The translations under genes were made by a program, and so were the position numbers. From positions 1 through 47,014 of the forward strand of contig JAKVBT010000005.1 in the NCBI GenBank assembly GCA_022446905.1: a stretch of 47,014 nucleotides of DNA, in the 5' to 3' direction. A model generated the notes under the pieces. That model was not told where the DNA came from and made no database searches. It saw only the letters and a list, made by a program, of their open reading frames with translations. The stretch comes from Phycisphaerales bacterium (GTDB taxonomy: Bacteria; Planctomycetota; Phycisphaerae; Phycisphaerales; SM1A02). Positions 15,460 through 23,957 of this stretch are shown piece by piece. Position 1 is the stretch's first letter, and the number at the start of each line of letters is the position of its first letter.

Positions 15460-15477
15460 GGCGGGCTTTGGCCCGCC
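15460..15477. other. GC-rich inverted repeat downstream of the tRNA-Val terminator
   Basis: GGCGGGC and GCCCGCC separated by TTTG form a perfect 7-bp hairpin in the spacer between the tRNA-Val terminator and the sulfotransferase stop. No T-run follows on either strand, so it is at best a weak terminator for the minus-strand gene. Confidence 0.35.
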
Positions 15478-15533
15478 CATCCTCTTAGACTTCCGACTTC
15501 AAGCCGAGCGCGGAGTTCTGTGCCCGCTGAATT

Positions 15534-16562
15534 TCAGCGGCCAGCTTTGATGCGGCGAATGGTGCGTGTGATCAGATGTCGTGGGCTTCTCTTGATCCGA
15601 GTGAGGTAGCCCCATGCATATCGTATTGGAGCAATGCGTAGGGCCCGCCGGGCTTGACGCTTCGCTTGTATTGATTGTGAGCCGATGTCGTGAGGAAGCT
15701 CGGGGAAGTGTTGTTGCACCACACTGCCCAGTCCATACCGATCGATGAGTAGATCCGTTGCTGCGATTTCTGCTTCTGTTAAACGCTGGACGTACTGGAA
15801 TTGCTTAGAGCGATTCAGGCCACGTGTTTCACTCTCCATCTTGAATTTTTCTTCCGATGGGTTGACGTGTGGTACGTCAAGCAGAGAATCGCTGTACGGC
15901 TCACCCATCCATTCGCAAACGGATTGGATGACATCAGTACTTCGTTCGCCAGTCATATCTTCGTAGCGCACGATCTTGAATCGTTCTGGGTGGTCCCGAT
16001 GCATGGCTTGTGCAATCTTGAGCCCGCGACTCCAGCCCATCATGGTGCTCAGCACTGCTTCGGCAGTTGGCTCGCGTCGTCGCCGTGATGCGACGAGGTC
16101 CCATGGATTGCGCAGCAAGTAGATCATGGTTGCATCTGGTATTCGTTCGAGAATGTCTGAAGCGTAAAAGATGTAACTGGTTGCCTTCTGTGCCCAACGA
16201 TGGCAATCCATTCGCGTTGCTAGCGCATTCATGGTGTCGAGATATATGGATAGCGTTGGACTTCCTGGTGATTCGCAGAACTGCCGTTGGAGTTCTTGTG
16301 AGAGCCAGGCTTGATGTGCATCAGCTTCGAGTGCAATCAGGGTGTCGAGGCGTTTGGCTCGATCTGCTGGATTACTGACGCGATCTAGAAGACTGTGCAC
16401 TTCAAACACGGTCGATTCGTCGGTCTGCGCGTAGACTCCCGGCATACCGCCAATCAGGACCGACATCACCGTATTCCCACAGTGTTGCCTGCCAGATATG
16501 AATAGCGGCCCAGGGGCAGTGTCCGCTGTATCGCAGGTGTCATGCATTGCAGTGTCTGACAT
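15534..16562 (-). CDS. Sulfotransferase family protein
   Basis: About 342 residues from the ATG at 16562; an open frame to 16640 exists but would overlap the divergent flippase. The PAPS-binding P-loop-like segment PLFISGRQHCGNTVMSVL, the later IYLLRNPWDLVASRRRR (3'-phosphate-binding region) and IVRYEDM are the classic sulfotransferase_1/3 pattern. A basic C-terminus follows. It would transfer sulfate from PAPS to a glycan or lipid acceptor. Paired back-to-back with a polysaccharide flippase, which suggests sulfated surface polysaccharide, plausible for a marine bacterium. A palindromic CCGCTGAATTTCAGCGG covers its stop codon. Confidence 0.88.
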   Translation of the reverse strand: MSDTAMHDTCDTADTAPGPLFISGRQHCGNTVMSVLIGGMPGVYAQTDESTVFEVHSLLDRVSNPADRAKRLDTLIALEADAHQAWLSQELQRQFCESPGSPTLSIYLDTMNALATRMDCHRWAQKATSYIFYASDILERIPDATMIYLLRNPWDLVASRRRREPTAEAVLSTMMGWSRGLKIAQAMHRDHPERFKIVRYEDMTGERSTDVIQSVCEWMGEPYSDSLLDVPHVNPSEEKFKMESETRGLNRSKQFQYVQRLTEAEIAATDLLIDRYGLGSVVQQHFPELPHDIGSQSIQAKRQARRALRIAPIRYAWGYLTRIKRSPRHLITRTIRRIKAGR

Positions 16563-16632
16563 GGAGCAGGTACTGTACCTATCACGTCTCCGGGAGTCGA
16601 ACCCAGCAGGTGTTGAGTAAGCGAGCCGGTTT

Positions 16633-18222
16633 GTGGTCAATGAAGCTCAAAGAGGAATGGTTCGCATCGGCAGCAATTATGCTCGCCTGTTGACGACGCT
16701 GATCTACGGCATTGCCATTGTTCCACTGATGGCAGCATGGCTTGGTGGAGATGCGCTGGGGCTTTATCTCTTTATCGTTTCACAGGCTGGCCTAGCTGCC
16801 ATCTTTCACGACATCGTTTTGACGAGCCTGGTGCGTGAGTTGGCAGCTGCCTGGCATCGACAGCGTGATTTTCGGGAAACGTGTGATGCAGCCATGCTTG
16901 TATGTGTGGTCGTTGCCTTTCTTGTTGCGGTGACCTTCGCTGTCCTTTGGCTTGTATTGCCATTCTTGAACATTTCAGAGGCGTTGCTTCCAGCAGCGCA
17001 GTGGATGATTCTTCTTGAGGGAGCGTTCACGATTATCTATGTTCTGGTGGCGCCTGCCGTGACGATGTACATCGCGCGTGAGGAATTCATACTCCAGAAT
17101 TTCTTTACCGTCCTCCGGCGTTCCGATTTTATTGTGTCGTTGATTGTCTGTAGTGCTGTCTGGCCATCGATTGATGCGGCAGAGGGTCTTATCCGATTCA
17201 TGGCAGTGGCGATTGCCATCCGCGTGTTTGCCGTGCTCGTGGCAGCCGTATACATGTGGATTCGTGATCGTTCTGTGCTAGGCCGCCCATGGCGTGCGAG
17301 CCGAGAACGAATCGTGGCGATTCGCAGCACCTTTGGTTGGAATACTGGTGTGATTGTGGCGAACAATCTGCATGACCGATCCGGTGCGCTTTTGATCAAC
17401 ATTTGGTTTGGGCTGTGGGGCAACACGGTCTTTGGCCTTGCCAATCGTCTGGTGTCATATGTCAGGCGACTGACAACTGGGATGACATTTGGAATTGAGG
17501 CGGTGGGTGCGCGACTTGCAGAGGCCAGCGACGAAAAGGCCAGCATGAAGCGGATGCTGCATGCTGTGAGCCGCTCTCACGCTTTGGTCGCGTGGCCGGG
17601 TGTCGTGATCACATTTGTGCTGGCTGATGAGTTGATTCGATTGTGGCTGGGGCGATCGCTCGATGATCCGGATCGATATGTGTCGATAGCAGCTCTGCTT
17701 GTCCGTATCGGTGTGTTTGGATTGGCTGCGCGAGCGATTTCTGATGGCTGGATTTTCTTGCTGTATGGAGCCGGGCACATCCGTCGCTATGCCAAGGTGC
17801 TCTTCCTTGGAGGCTTGCTCAATCCGGTGTTGGCGATTGTGCTCATTCTGACACTGCCTGATCTTGGGGAAGATGTGTCGCCTGCGAACAACATTACGGG
17901 TGTGTCGTGGGCCATCACGGTGGCCTTCGTGTTGTTCAATGGCATCTTGATTCCAATGCGCGGTGCTCAGATTCTGGAGTTACAGATGCGAGACTTTCTG
18001 GTGCCGCTGATTCCAGGCCTACTTTTAGCCGTGGTCTTGGGGCCGCTTCTGCTATTGCCCGATTGGATTCCAGGGCTCCGGGAGCCCGGTGAATTGTGGG
18101 GTCTTCTTGACTTGGCTATCAGTCTTGCGGCCTACAGCCTGGTCTATGGCATCGCGGCCTTCTTTGTGCTCCTCAATAGTGAAGAACGCCGCCGAGTGCG
18201 CCGTTTGATCCCTGGGCTGTGA
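16633..18222 (+). CDS. Polysaccharide flippase-type membrane protein (MVF/MATE superfamily)
   Basis: 529 residues with about 12-14 hydrophobic segments along the whole length, and the lead ARLLTTLIYGIAIVPLMAAWLGGDALGLYLFI typical of Wzx/oligosaccharide flippases. The middle has NNLHDRSGALLINIWFGLWGNTVFGLANRL. It would move lipid-linked glycan across the inner membrane. The start is uncertain: GTG at 16633 or ATG at 16657, where GAGGA sits directly against the codon. Divergent from the sulfotransferase gene, forming a likely surface-glycan pair. No glycosyltransferases adjoin it. Confidence 0.88.
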   Translation: MVNEAQRGMVRIGSNYARLLTTLIYGIAIVPLMAAWLGGDALGLYLFIVSQAGLAAIFHDIVLTSLVRELAAAWHRQRDFRETCDAAMLVCVVVAFLVAVTFAVLWLVLPFLNISEALLPAAQWMILLEGAFTIIYVLVAPAVTMYIAREEFILQNFFTVLRRSDFIVSLIVCSAVWPSIDAAEGLIRFMAVAIAIRVFAVLVAAVYMWIRDRSVLGRPWRASRERIVAIRSTFGWNTGVIVANNLHDRSGALLINIWFGLWGNTVFGLANRLVSYVRRLTTGMTFGIEAVGARLAEASDEKASMKRMLHAVSRSHALVAWPGVVITFVLADELIRLWLGRSLDDPDRYVSIAALLVRIGVFGLAARAISDGWIFLLYGAGHIRRYAKVLFLGGLLNPVLAIVLILTLPDLGEDVSPANNITGVSWAITVAFVLFNGILIPMRGAQILELQMRDFLVPLIPGLLLAVVLGPLLLLPDWIPGLREPGELWGLLDLAISLAAYSLVYGIAAFFVLLNSEERRRVRRLIPGL

Positions 18223-18254
18223 TGCCAATCTGCTGATGCATGTATGGTGCCGCA

Positions 18255-18896
18255 ATGCCTCATCCGGAACATCCCAATCTGCAAGTGCTAGAGCATCCAT
18301 TGATCCAGGACAAGTTGGCCCGGATTCGTGAGATCGATACTGAACCTGGCTTCTTTCGCAAACTGGTTGGGGAAGTTGCTGGTCTGATGGTCTTTCAGAT
18401 CAGTCGAGATCTACCTACCCGCTCAGTATCTGTAGCGACTCCACTTGAAGAGACTCAGGCTCAGCGCTTAGCTACACCAGTGACAATCGTGCCAATTCTA
18501 CGCGCAGGGATCGGAATGGCAGATGGGGTGTCATTGCTGATGCCTGAAGCGCGGGTGGGTCATATTGGCTTGTACCGTGATGAAGACTCTCTGGACCCGG
18601 TCAGTTACTACTGCAAGTTGCCAGAGGACATTGGTCATGGGCCAGTGTTTTTGGTGGATCCCATGTTGGCCACGGGAGGCTCAGCGGTTGCTGCAGTGGA
18701 GGAACTGCGCGCTCATGGGTGTGAGGATATTCGCTTGGTGTGTTTGGTCGCAGCTCCGGAGGGCGTTATGGCTGTACATGCGGCTGACCCAGAAGTGCTT
18801 GTCTTTACCGCTGCGCTGGATCGCACCTTGAATGACATCGGTTACATCTTGCCTGGTTTGGGAGATGCTGGAGATCGCATGTTTGGGACTCGCTGA
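18255..18896 (+). CDS. upp: Uracil phosphoribosyltransferase
   Basis: About 213 residues from the ATG at 18255; an ATG at 18240 would add five. Salvages uracil to UMP with PRPP. Motifs: PLIQDKLARIRE near the start, VPILRAGIGMADGV, HIGLYRDEDSLDPVSYYCKLP, the PRPP loop VDPMLATGGSA and the uracil-binding end GYILPGLGDAGDRMFGT. Normal length. It follows the flippase by about 30 bases and may be cotranscribed. Confidence 0.97.
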   Translation: MPHPEHPNLQVLEHPLIQDKLARIREIDTEPGFFRKLVGEVAGLMVFQISRDLPTRSVSVATPLEETQAQRLATPVTIVPILRAGIGMADGVSLLMPEARVGHIGLYRDEDSLDPVSYYCKLPEDIGHGPVFLVDPMLATGGSAVAAVEELRAHGCEDIRLVCLVAAPEGVMAVHAADPEVLVFTAALDRTLNDIGYILPGLGDAGDRMFGTR

Positions 18897-18973
18897 GCCT
18901 TCTCTGGGCAGCAACAAAGCCATCTTGCGATGTCTTTGTTAAACCACATTTGGATTTTGGATCCCAGTCTGAA

Positions 18974-19039
18974 AGCGATAGCGTGGTTGGGGTCGACGAT
19001 ATTCTGCTCGTCATTGCTCATTGGGGCCCGTGCATTTAA
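18974..19039 (+). pseudogene. Remnant of a dockerin-like C-terminus
   Basis: In a frame different from upp, ending at a TAA at 19037, the DNA reads ESDSVVGVDDILLVIAHWGP then CI. This is the second half of a Phycisphaerae dockerin repeat; compare DGVVGVNDLLMVIADWG in the M12 peptidase of this window. The residues before it do not form a protein of this class and there is no start. The calcium-loop aspartates are partly lost (S for N/G). I read it as the decayed tail of a deleted secreted-protein gene. Confidence 0.6.
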
Positions 19040-19076
19040 GCGTGTGGGACTTCTCGAGGTAGCGGTCTGTTGCACA

Positions 19077-20837
19077 TCAAAATGATGTGCTGATAACTGT
19101 GCAGTCCGTAGGCTGAATTGACTTCGGGAGACGTTGCTTCCACCAGTCGAGGAATGTAGTCGCGGTGTTCTCTGGAATGTTGTACGCCTGCATCATGGTA
19201 TTCGCGCAATGCGATAAAGCCTTGTGTGGTGTGCCATCCTGATGGGCTTGTACAAACAACTCTGCTGCTGCATCCCATGCGCACTCATCAGATGGGCAAG
19301 GAAGCATGAGAACATCTGAGGCCGAAAGTTTAATGGCATCTGGTGTGCGCGCCGTGCCAAGGCGGCGGTGCACAGCCAGCAGTGAAATCAGTGGGCACAA
19401 CAACATCGCGCCAATGCGGCCAAGCAAGTGATCTGGTGCTGTCAAGGAGATGATTGGCACGCTTGGAAGCCAGCGGCCGGTTTGGTCTAGAACAGGTTCG
19501 AGTACCCGTGTCTGCGTGGGAAGAAGCACTTTGGGGACCAGCCGAGCCTGCGCCCAATTCTGCATGTTGCGATCAAGTTGATCAAGTTTGACAATGGGAC
19601 GTTTCCAGGTCTGCCCATGAATACGGCATGGCCGATGCCCCCAAGCACACTGCGCTGGGTCAATCAGGCCAGTTGTTACTAGTGGGGGCCCCTGATGTGT
19701 TTGCTCATCCTTATCCGCTTCAGCAACGGCGCCTTTCAGCCCGTAGTACTGGTCACGAAAGTCTGCAGTGGCAAAGGCGAAGTCGCCAAGCGTGCCACAA
19801 GTTCGCCAAGGGGGCATGTCAGGAATTCCAAGTGCTGTAGTTGCAAGTGATGACCAAGTCATGTCTATCGTTGGAGGTGCGATTGGCGTCAATCGTTGTG
19901 GTGGTAAGCCACCGAATCGCTCCACAAGCGCAGGTTTCGTCGGCGTTCGTGACAAAGACAGGACGCAGGTATGGACCTGAGCATCAAAAACTGATGTGGC
20001 AGAAGCCCAAGTGGACTGTAGTGATGTGATTTGCAGTACTTGGTCGCGAATAGCACCTGTGTCACGCGCAGCAAGCACAGAGATTGGTTGAACCAAGGAC
20101 ATTCTTCCATTTGCTCGCAGTGCTGAAGCACTTAAGAGGAGAAAGACGGCAGCCATGTCAGCGTAGGGGCCCAATGGTTGTTGTAGTACGGTGGCAGCAC
20201 GTTTTCGGATTTTTTCGGCATCGGTGGTATGGCGGAGCGGGGTGCCAAATGGTGGATTGCCAAGAATGACATCGGCGGTGATCTGCGGCAGCGCGCCATC
20301 AGCCAGGGCATCAGTTTGGCGGATGGATTTACTTGCGCAAGGGTCATCGCCGGCCAAAGTATTCAGCCGGCCTTGTAGCCAAGCGATTGGAAGTGGGTCA
20401 CGATCGAATCCATGCAAGTGTGGCCCAATTTTGCTCCAGGCCTCTTGTTGACTACAGAGTGTGTCAGCAGTCATTCGGTCGACCAGGCGCTGACCAGCGG
20501 CCAAGAGAAATCGACCAGTTCCACAACATGGGTCTAGTACATCTGGGATGAGATCTGGATCATGCTGGTCAAGCCATGGGTCCAGCGACTGATCGAGGCA
20601 GTGATTCACCAGAGCAGTTGGGGTGTAGAAAGCCCCAGCATGACGACGTGCTGCAGTTGATGACGACGTGTCTTCTTGGAGTGCAGCGCTTAGTTGAGGG
20701 ATCAGTGACTCAACATCGTCTTGATTGCGCGCAAGTTGGCGTAGGAGCGTTGCGGCCTGTTGCAACCGATCCACTGGCGTCGTGGAGTCAATCTCACTAT
20801 CAATCTTGGCGATCAGCGCTTCCAGAGCCGCTTTCAT
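19077..20837 (-). CDS. N6-adenine DNA methyltransferase, apparently solitary
   Basis: About 586 residues from the ATG at 20837; the frame continues upstream to 20897. The N-terminal helical part has RRHAGAFYTPTALVNHCLDQ, the entry motif of N6-Mtase domains. SAM motif I is DVLDPCCGTGRFLLAAG and catalytic motif IV is NPPFG in DVILGNPPFGTPL. A target-recognition-like C-terminal half lacks a recognisable nuclease motif. It methylates adenine in DNA. There is no adjacent restriction or specificity subunit, so it may be an orphan regulator or an isolated remnant of a type I/IIG-like system. Divergent from the YHYH gene. Confidence 0.88.
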   Translation of the reverse strand: MKAALEALIAKIDSEIDSTTPVDRLQQAATLLRQLARNQDDVESLIPQLSAALQEDTSSSTAARRHAGAFYTPTALVNHCLDQSLDPWLDQHDPDLIPDVLDPCCGTGRFLLAAGQRLVDRMTADTLCSQQEAWSKIGPHLHGFDRDPLPIAWLQGRLNTLAGDDPCASKSIRQTDALADGALPQITADVILGNPPFGTPLRHTTDAEKIRKRAATVLQQPLGPYADMAAVFLLLSASALRANGRMSLVQPISVLAARDTGAIRDQVLQITSLQSTWASATSVFDAQVHTCVLSLSRTPTKPALVERFGGLPPQRLTPIAPPTIDMTWSSLATTALGIPDMPPWRTCGTLGDFAFATADFRDQYYGLKGAVAEADKDEQTHQGPPLVTTGLIDPAQCAWGHRPCRIHGQTWKRPIVKLDQLDRNMQNWAQARLVPKVLLPTQTRVLEPVLDQTGRWLPSVPIISLTAPDHLLGRIGAMLLCPLISLLAVHRRLGTARTPDAIKLSASDVLMLPCPSDECAWDAAAELFVQAHQDGTPHKALSHCANTMMQAYNIPENTATTFLDWWKQRLPKSIQPTDCTVISTSF

Positions 20838-20960
20838 GGTCCTACCATAGGGCCAAGGTCGCCAAATGGACATTTCTTTAGGGATGTACTGGTACAAAGG
20901 CCGGTATCACGCCACAGTGTTGGGGCGAAATGGCGGTCGTGCTACGTGAGGAATTGGGCA

Positions 20961-21989
20961 GTGAACTATCGAATCATGAAAGTGGGCATTCTGTGTCTGG
21001 GCGTAGCCGGATTAGGCGGGCCAGTACAGGCTGATTCCACGACTCGGCTGGGATGTGATGGTGATGTGACCTATGACGGTGTGGTGAGCACCAATGATGT
21101 CTTGGCGCTGATTGGAGCTTGGGGTACTGGTCAATATGATCAGGATGGGGATGGTGTCACTGGCGTTGCTGAGTTATTGACTGTTCTCGAAGAGTGGGAT
21201 CGCCCCTGTCATCCATTTCATAACAACATGCAGGTCACCTTTGATCCAGTTGAGGATGTTGCAATCATCACAGGATCGGGACTAGCGGACCATCCAATGG
21301 GTCCGTTTGATGGATCGACTGGATGCTTCAATCCAAATACACCGACAGCGCAGAATGACACCTGGCGTATACCACTGAAGCCAGTCGTGGGCAACTCCAG
21401 TGGTGTTGTGTATTTCAATCAGATGGGCAAGGTCAGCGTGGCCTTAAATGGCGTGGCCTACTACAACCCTTTTGATGCTGGTGGGGTCGACGCGCCAAGT
21501 ACGATCTGTATGGATGACTACAACGGACATCCATCGCCGGACGGCCGGTATCACTATCACCAAGCGCCTGCATGGGGATATGGTGTTGATCCGACGGGGC
21601 ATTCGATCATTGTGGGCTATTCCAGTGATGGCTATCCAATCTATGGCCCTTATGAAACCGATGGGGTATTCGCCAAAGACCTGAGTGGAAGTATGGCACT
21701 TGATGACTGCAATGGCCATACGGATTCAGACCGTGGCTACCACTACCACGCCATCTCATTTGATCTAGATCCCATGGGTTACCCATGGGTGCAGGGATGC
21801 TGGCATGGAACCCCGAACTCAAGCAACTTCGACTCTGGCAATGGTGGTGGTTGCAATGGGTGCGCTCAAGCCATGATTCCTCCACCGATTTGCCATTGCG
21901 TTCGTACCACACCTGGCTATGAGAGCTGTTGTTTTAACTGGACCTCGGAGTGTCAGGACTATGCAGACGCGTTCTGCAACACGCCGTGA
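20961..21989 (+). CDS. Secreted YHYH-domain protein with N-terminal dockerin-like pair and Cys-rich tail
   Basis: About 342 residues from a GTG at 20961, chosen for AGGA 8 bases upstream; ATG 20976 is possible. Signal peptide KVGILCLGVAGLGGPVQA. Directly after it are two EF-hand-like segments, CDGDVTYDGVVSTNDVLALI and YDQDGDGVTGVAELLTVLEE, a dockerin-like pair placed at the N-terminus instead of the usual C-terminus. The YHYH domain spans about 85-285 with two exact YHYH motifs (DGRYHYHQAP, DRGYHYHAIS) and IYGPYETDG. The end is cysteine-rich (CNGCAQ...CHC...CCFNW...C). The YHYH domain has no firmly assigned activity. Probably extracellular. Confidence 0.87.
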   Translation: MNYRIMKVGILCLGVAGLGGPVQADSTTRLGCDGDVTYDGVVSTNDVLALIGAWGTGQYDQDGDGVTGVAELLTVLEEWDRPCHPFHNNMQVTFDPVEDVAIITGSGLADHPMGPFDGSTGCFNPNTPTAQNDTWRIPLKPVVGNSSGVVYFNQMGKVSVALNGVAYYNPFDAGGVDAPSTICMDDYNGHPSPDGRYHYHQAPAWGYGVDPTGHSIIVGYSSDGYPIYGPYETDGVFAKDLSGSMALDDCNGHTDSDRGYHYHAISFDLDPMGYPWVQGCWHGTPNSSNFDSGNGGGCNGCAQAMIPPPICHCVRTTPGYESCCFNWTSECQDYADAFCNTP

Positions 21990-22027
21990 TCATCAGCACC
22001 CCTAACTCGATTTTCCTTCGACGAATC

Positions 22028-22597
22028 ATGACTGCTTTGATCGTGATTCCACTCTTATGGATTGCATCTTGTGGTACTCAGAAGATTGCGACCATTCAGG
22101 GAGCTGATCACCAGATGCACCAGCCACTTGAGGGTGCAGCAGGAGAGGTGGTCGTAGTTATTGTGACCAGCCCCGATTGCCCGATCGCCAATGCCATTGC
22201 GCCTGAGATGGAACGATTGCATCAACAGACGCAGGCAGGTGGGGGGCGATTTTACATCGTGCATGCGCGAGATGATGTCACACCTGCAAGGGCTCATGAA
22301 CACGCACGCCAGTATGGCCTTGCCGCGCCAATTCTCATTGATGGTGATCACGCGCTCGTATCGCAAATCAAGGCAACTGTCACCCCAGAAATTGCAGTAT
22401 TGAGATTGGATGGTCGTGGTGGATGGGACACTGTGTATCAGGGGCGAATCAACAATCTCTACGCCAGCCTTGGCAACCGTCGTAACAAGGCGACGGAACA
22501 CTATGCTCGTCGAGGGATCGAAGCTGCATTCAATGGCGAGATCATGGATCCAGCATATATTGCCCCTTTAGGGTGCTACCTTGAGGTTCGTCGCTGA
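22028..22597 (+). CDS. Redoxin-like lipoprotein
   Basis: About 189 residues from the ATG at 22028. Signal with lipobox WIASC (Cys16), so lipid-anchored. The thioredoxin-like fold has SPDCPIANAIAPEMERL with a single redox cysteine, then HARQYGLAAPILIDGDHALV and VTPEIAVLRLDG. The closing YQGRINNLYASLGNRRNKAT is the pattern I recall from the N-terminal redoxin part of planctomycete and acidobacterial redoxin-cytochrome-monooxygenase proteins. Here that part is a separate gene ending one base before the cytochrome/monooxygenase gene, so the two probably form one functional unit. No CxxC pair is present. Confidence 0.8.
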   Translation: MTALIVIPLLWIASCGTQKIATIQGADHQMHQPLEGAAGEVVVVIVTSPDCPIANAIAPEMERLHQQTQAGGGRFYIVHARDDVTPARAHEHARQYGLAAPILIDGDHALVSQIKATVTPEIAVLRLDGRGGWDTVYQGRINNLYASLGNRRNKATEHYARRGIEAAFNGEIMDPAYIAPLGCYLEVRR

Positions 22598-22598
22598 C

Positions 22599-23906
22599 AT
22601 GATTCAAACACTGTTTGTGATGTTCGCGATCTCATTACCTTGTGCCGATGCTGCGACTTCACCTGTGCAGACGCCCACGTGGGGGGATCCGATACGCGCG
22701 ATCATGCAGCAACATTGTGTGTCCTGCCATCATGATCGTGGTGCTGCACCATTTGCGCTACAGACCTACGAGCAGGTGGCTCGCCGGGCGGACTTTGTCG
22801 CGGCGGTGACCAGTGAAGGCCTGATGCCACCTTGGCCTCCAAGTGATCAAGGGCTTGCCCTTGCTGATCACCGTGGTTTGTCGGCGGCTGAGCGGTCGGC
22901 CATCAGGGCCTGGGCGAATGCTGGCATGCCGATCGGTGATGACAAGAGTCCAGCTGTCATTCCCTCTGCGGAGTCCATTCGTCATGACATGGTGCTGTCT
23001 ATGAACGAAGCTTGGCCTATGCCAGCTGAAAGTCGAGAAAATTGGGGGCGGCGGGATACAGATAAATGGACCTTTGTGCTTCCATTGGACAATGCAGAAG
23101 GGCTTCAAGTTCAAGCCATCGAGCATGTCACGGCCGTTCCCACTGCAATGCATGCGATCTCCTATCTGACTGATCACACCAATCTCCCTCAATGGCAGGA
23201 TGCGAGAACGGAGGGTCCAGGTCATTACATGGCAGGAGATGTGTATGACGCGCCAACGGGATTGATGGGAACCACTGGTGTAGGTGGGCGTGTGCGCCGC
23301 TTGCCAGACGGATACCACTGGCCGGTCAGGGCCAGATCCAGCCTGATCATGCAGTCGCACTATCGGCCGACCGGTAAAGCAGAACAGGTGCAGGACACTG
23401 TGATTCTTGAACTGTCCGCTGATGAAGACTCAAGACCAGTTAGGGTCATCAACTTGATGAAACGTTTCATCGACCTCCCGATCGGCGGCGTCGAAGTTTT
23501 TCGCGATTCGCTGACCATTCCCGAAACCGTAGAGCTTGTGGGCATGACGCCACGCGTCATGGGAATTTGCACGTCTCTTCAGGTGACGGCAGATATTCCT
23601 GGTGAGGGTCTAATCGTTCTGCTTGATATTCCAGACTACGATCCACACTGGCGGATGATGTTTCAACTCGACAGTCCCTATGAATTGCCAGCGGGCACTT
23701 TGTTGACCGCACAATGGACGATTGAGAACACAGAAGAGAATGAGCGAAATCCATTTGTGCCACTTGACCGCTTGGCTATGGCTAAACGGACTGGTTCATT
23801 GTCGATTTTGCTTCATGTGGCGGCCGAAGATGCGGTAGCGGATCAATCGCTCACCGAGTGGCATGTGCTGGAGATGCTCTCGCGGTTGCGACGACCAGTG
23901 CCCTGA
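22599..23906 (+). CDS. Exported monoheme cytochrome / copper type II monooxygenase-like protein
   Basis: About 435 residues. Signal peptide to about 19. Heme c motif CVSCH at 40-44, followed by APFALQTYEQVARRADFVAA and GLMPPWPP, whose methionine is a likely distal ligand. From about 150 the sequence resembles ascorbate-dependent copper monooxygenases (PHM/DBH fold): VTAVPTAMHAISYL, GHYMAGDVYDAP and SLIMQSHYRPTGKAEQ. In the usual family pattern the last is HYHPTGK; here Arg replaces the second histidine, so one copper site may be altered. It starts one base after the redoxin gene's stop and is surely cotranscribed. Likely periplasmic. The oxidation substrate is unknown. Confidence 0.8.
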   Translation: MIQTLFVMFAISLPCADAATSPVQTPTWGDPIRAIMQQHCVSCHHDRGAAPFALQTYEQVARRADFVAAVTSEGLMPPWPPSDQGLALADHRGLSAAERSAIRAWANAGMPIGDDKSPAVIPSAESIRHDMVLSMNEAWPMPAESRENWGRRDTDKWTFVLPLDNAEGLQVQAIEHVTAVPTAMHAISYLTDHTNLPQWQDARTEGPGHYMAGDVYDAPTGLMGTTGVGGRVRRLPDGYHWPVRARSSLIMQSHYRPTGKAEQVQDTVILELSADEDSRPVRVINLMKRFIDLPIGGVEVFRDSLTIPETVELVGMTPRVMGICTSLQVTADIPGEGLIVLLDIPDYDPHWRMMFQLDSPYELPAGTLLTAQWTIENTEENERNPFVPLDRLAMAKRTGSLSILLHVAAEDAVADQSLTEWHVLEMLSRLRRPVP

Positions 23907-23957
23907 TCGCAATGCAGTATGGTGTTCGAACCTTTGAGTCCCTAGGAGGTCACCACT

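Noticed and set aside
15460-15477. Second terminator after tRNA-Val
   Set aside because: Good stem but no T-run on either strand; kept only as an inverted repeat.
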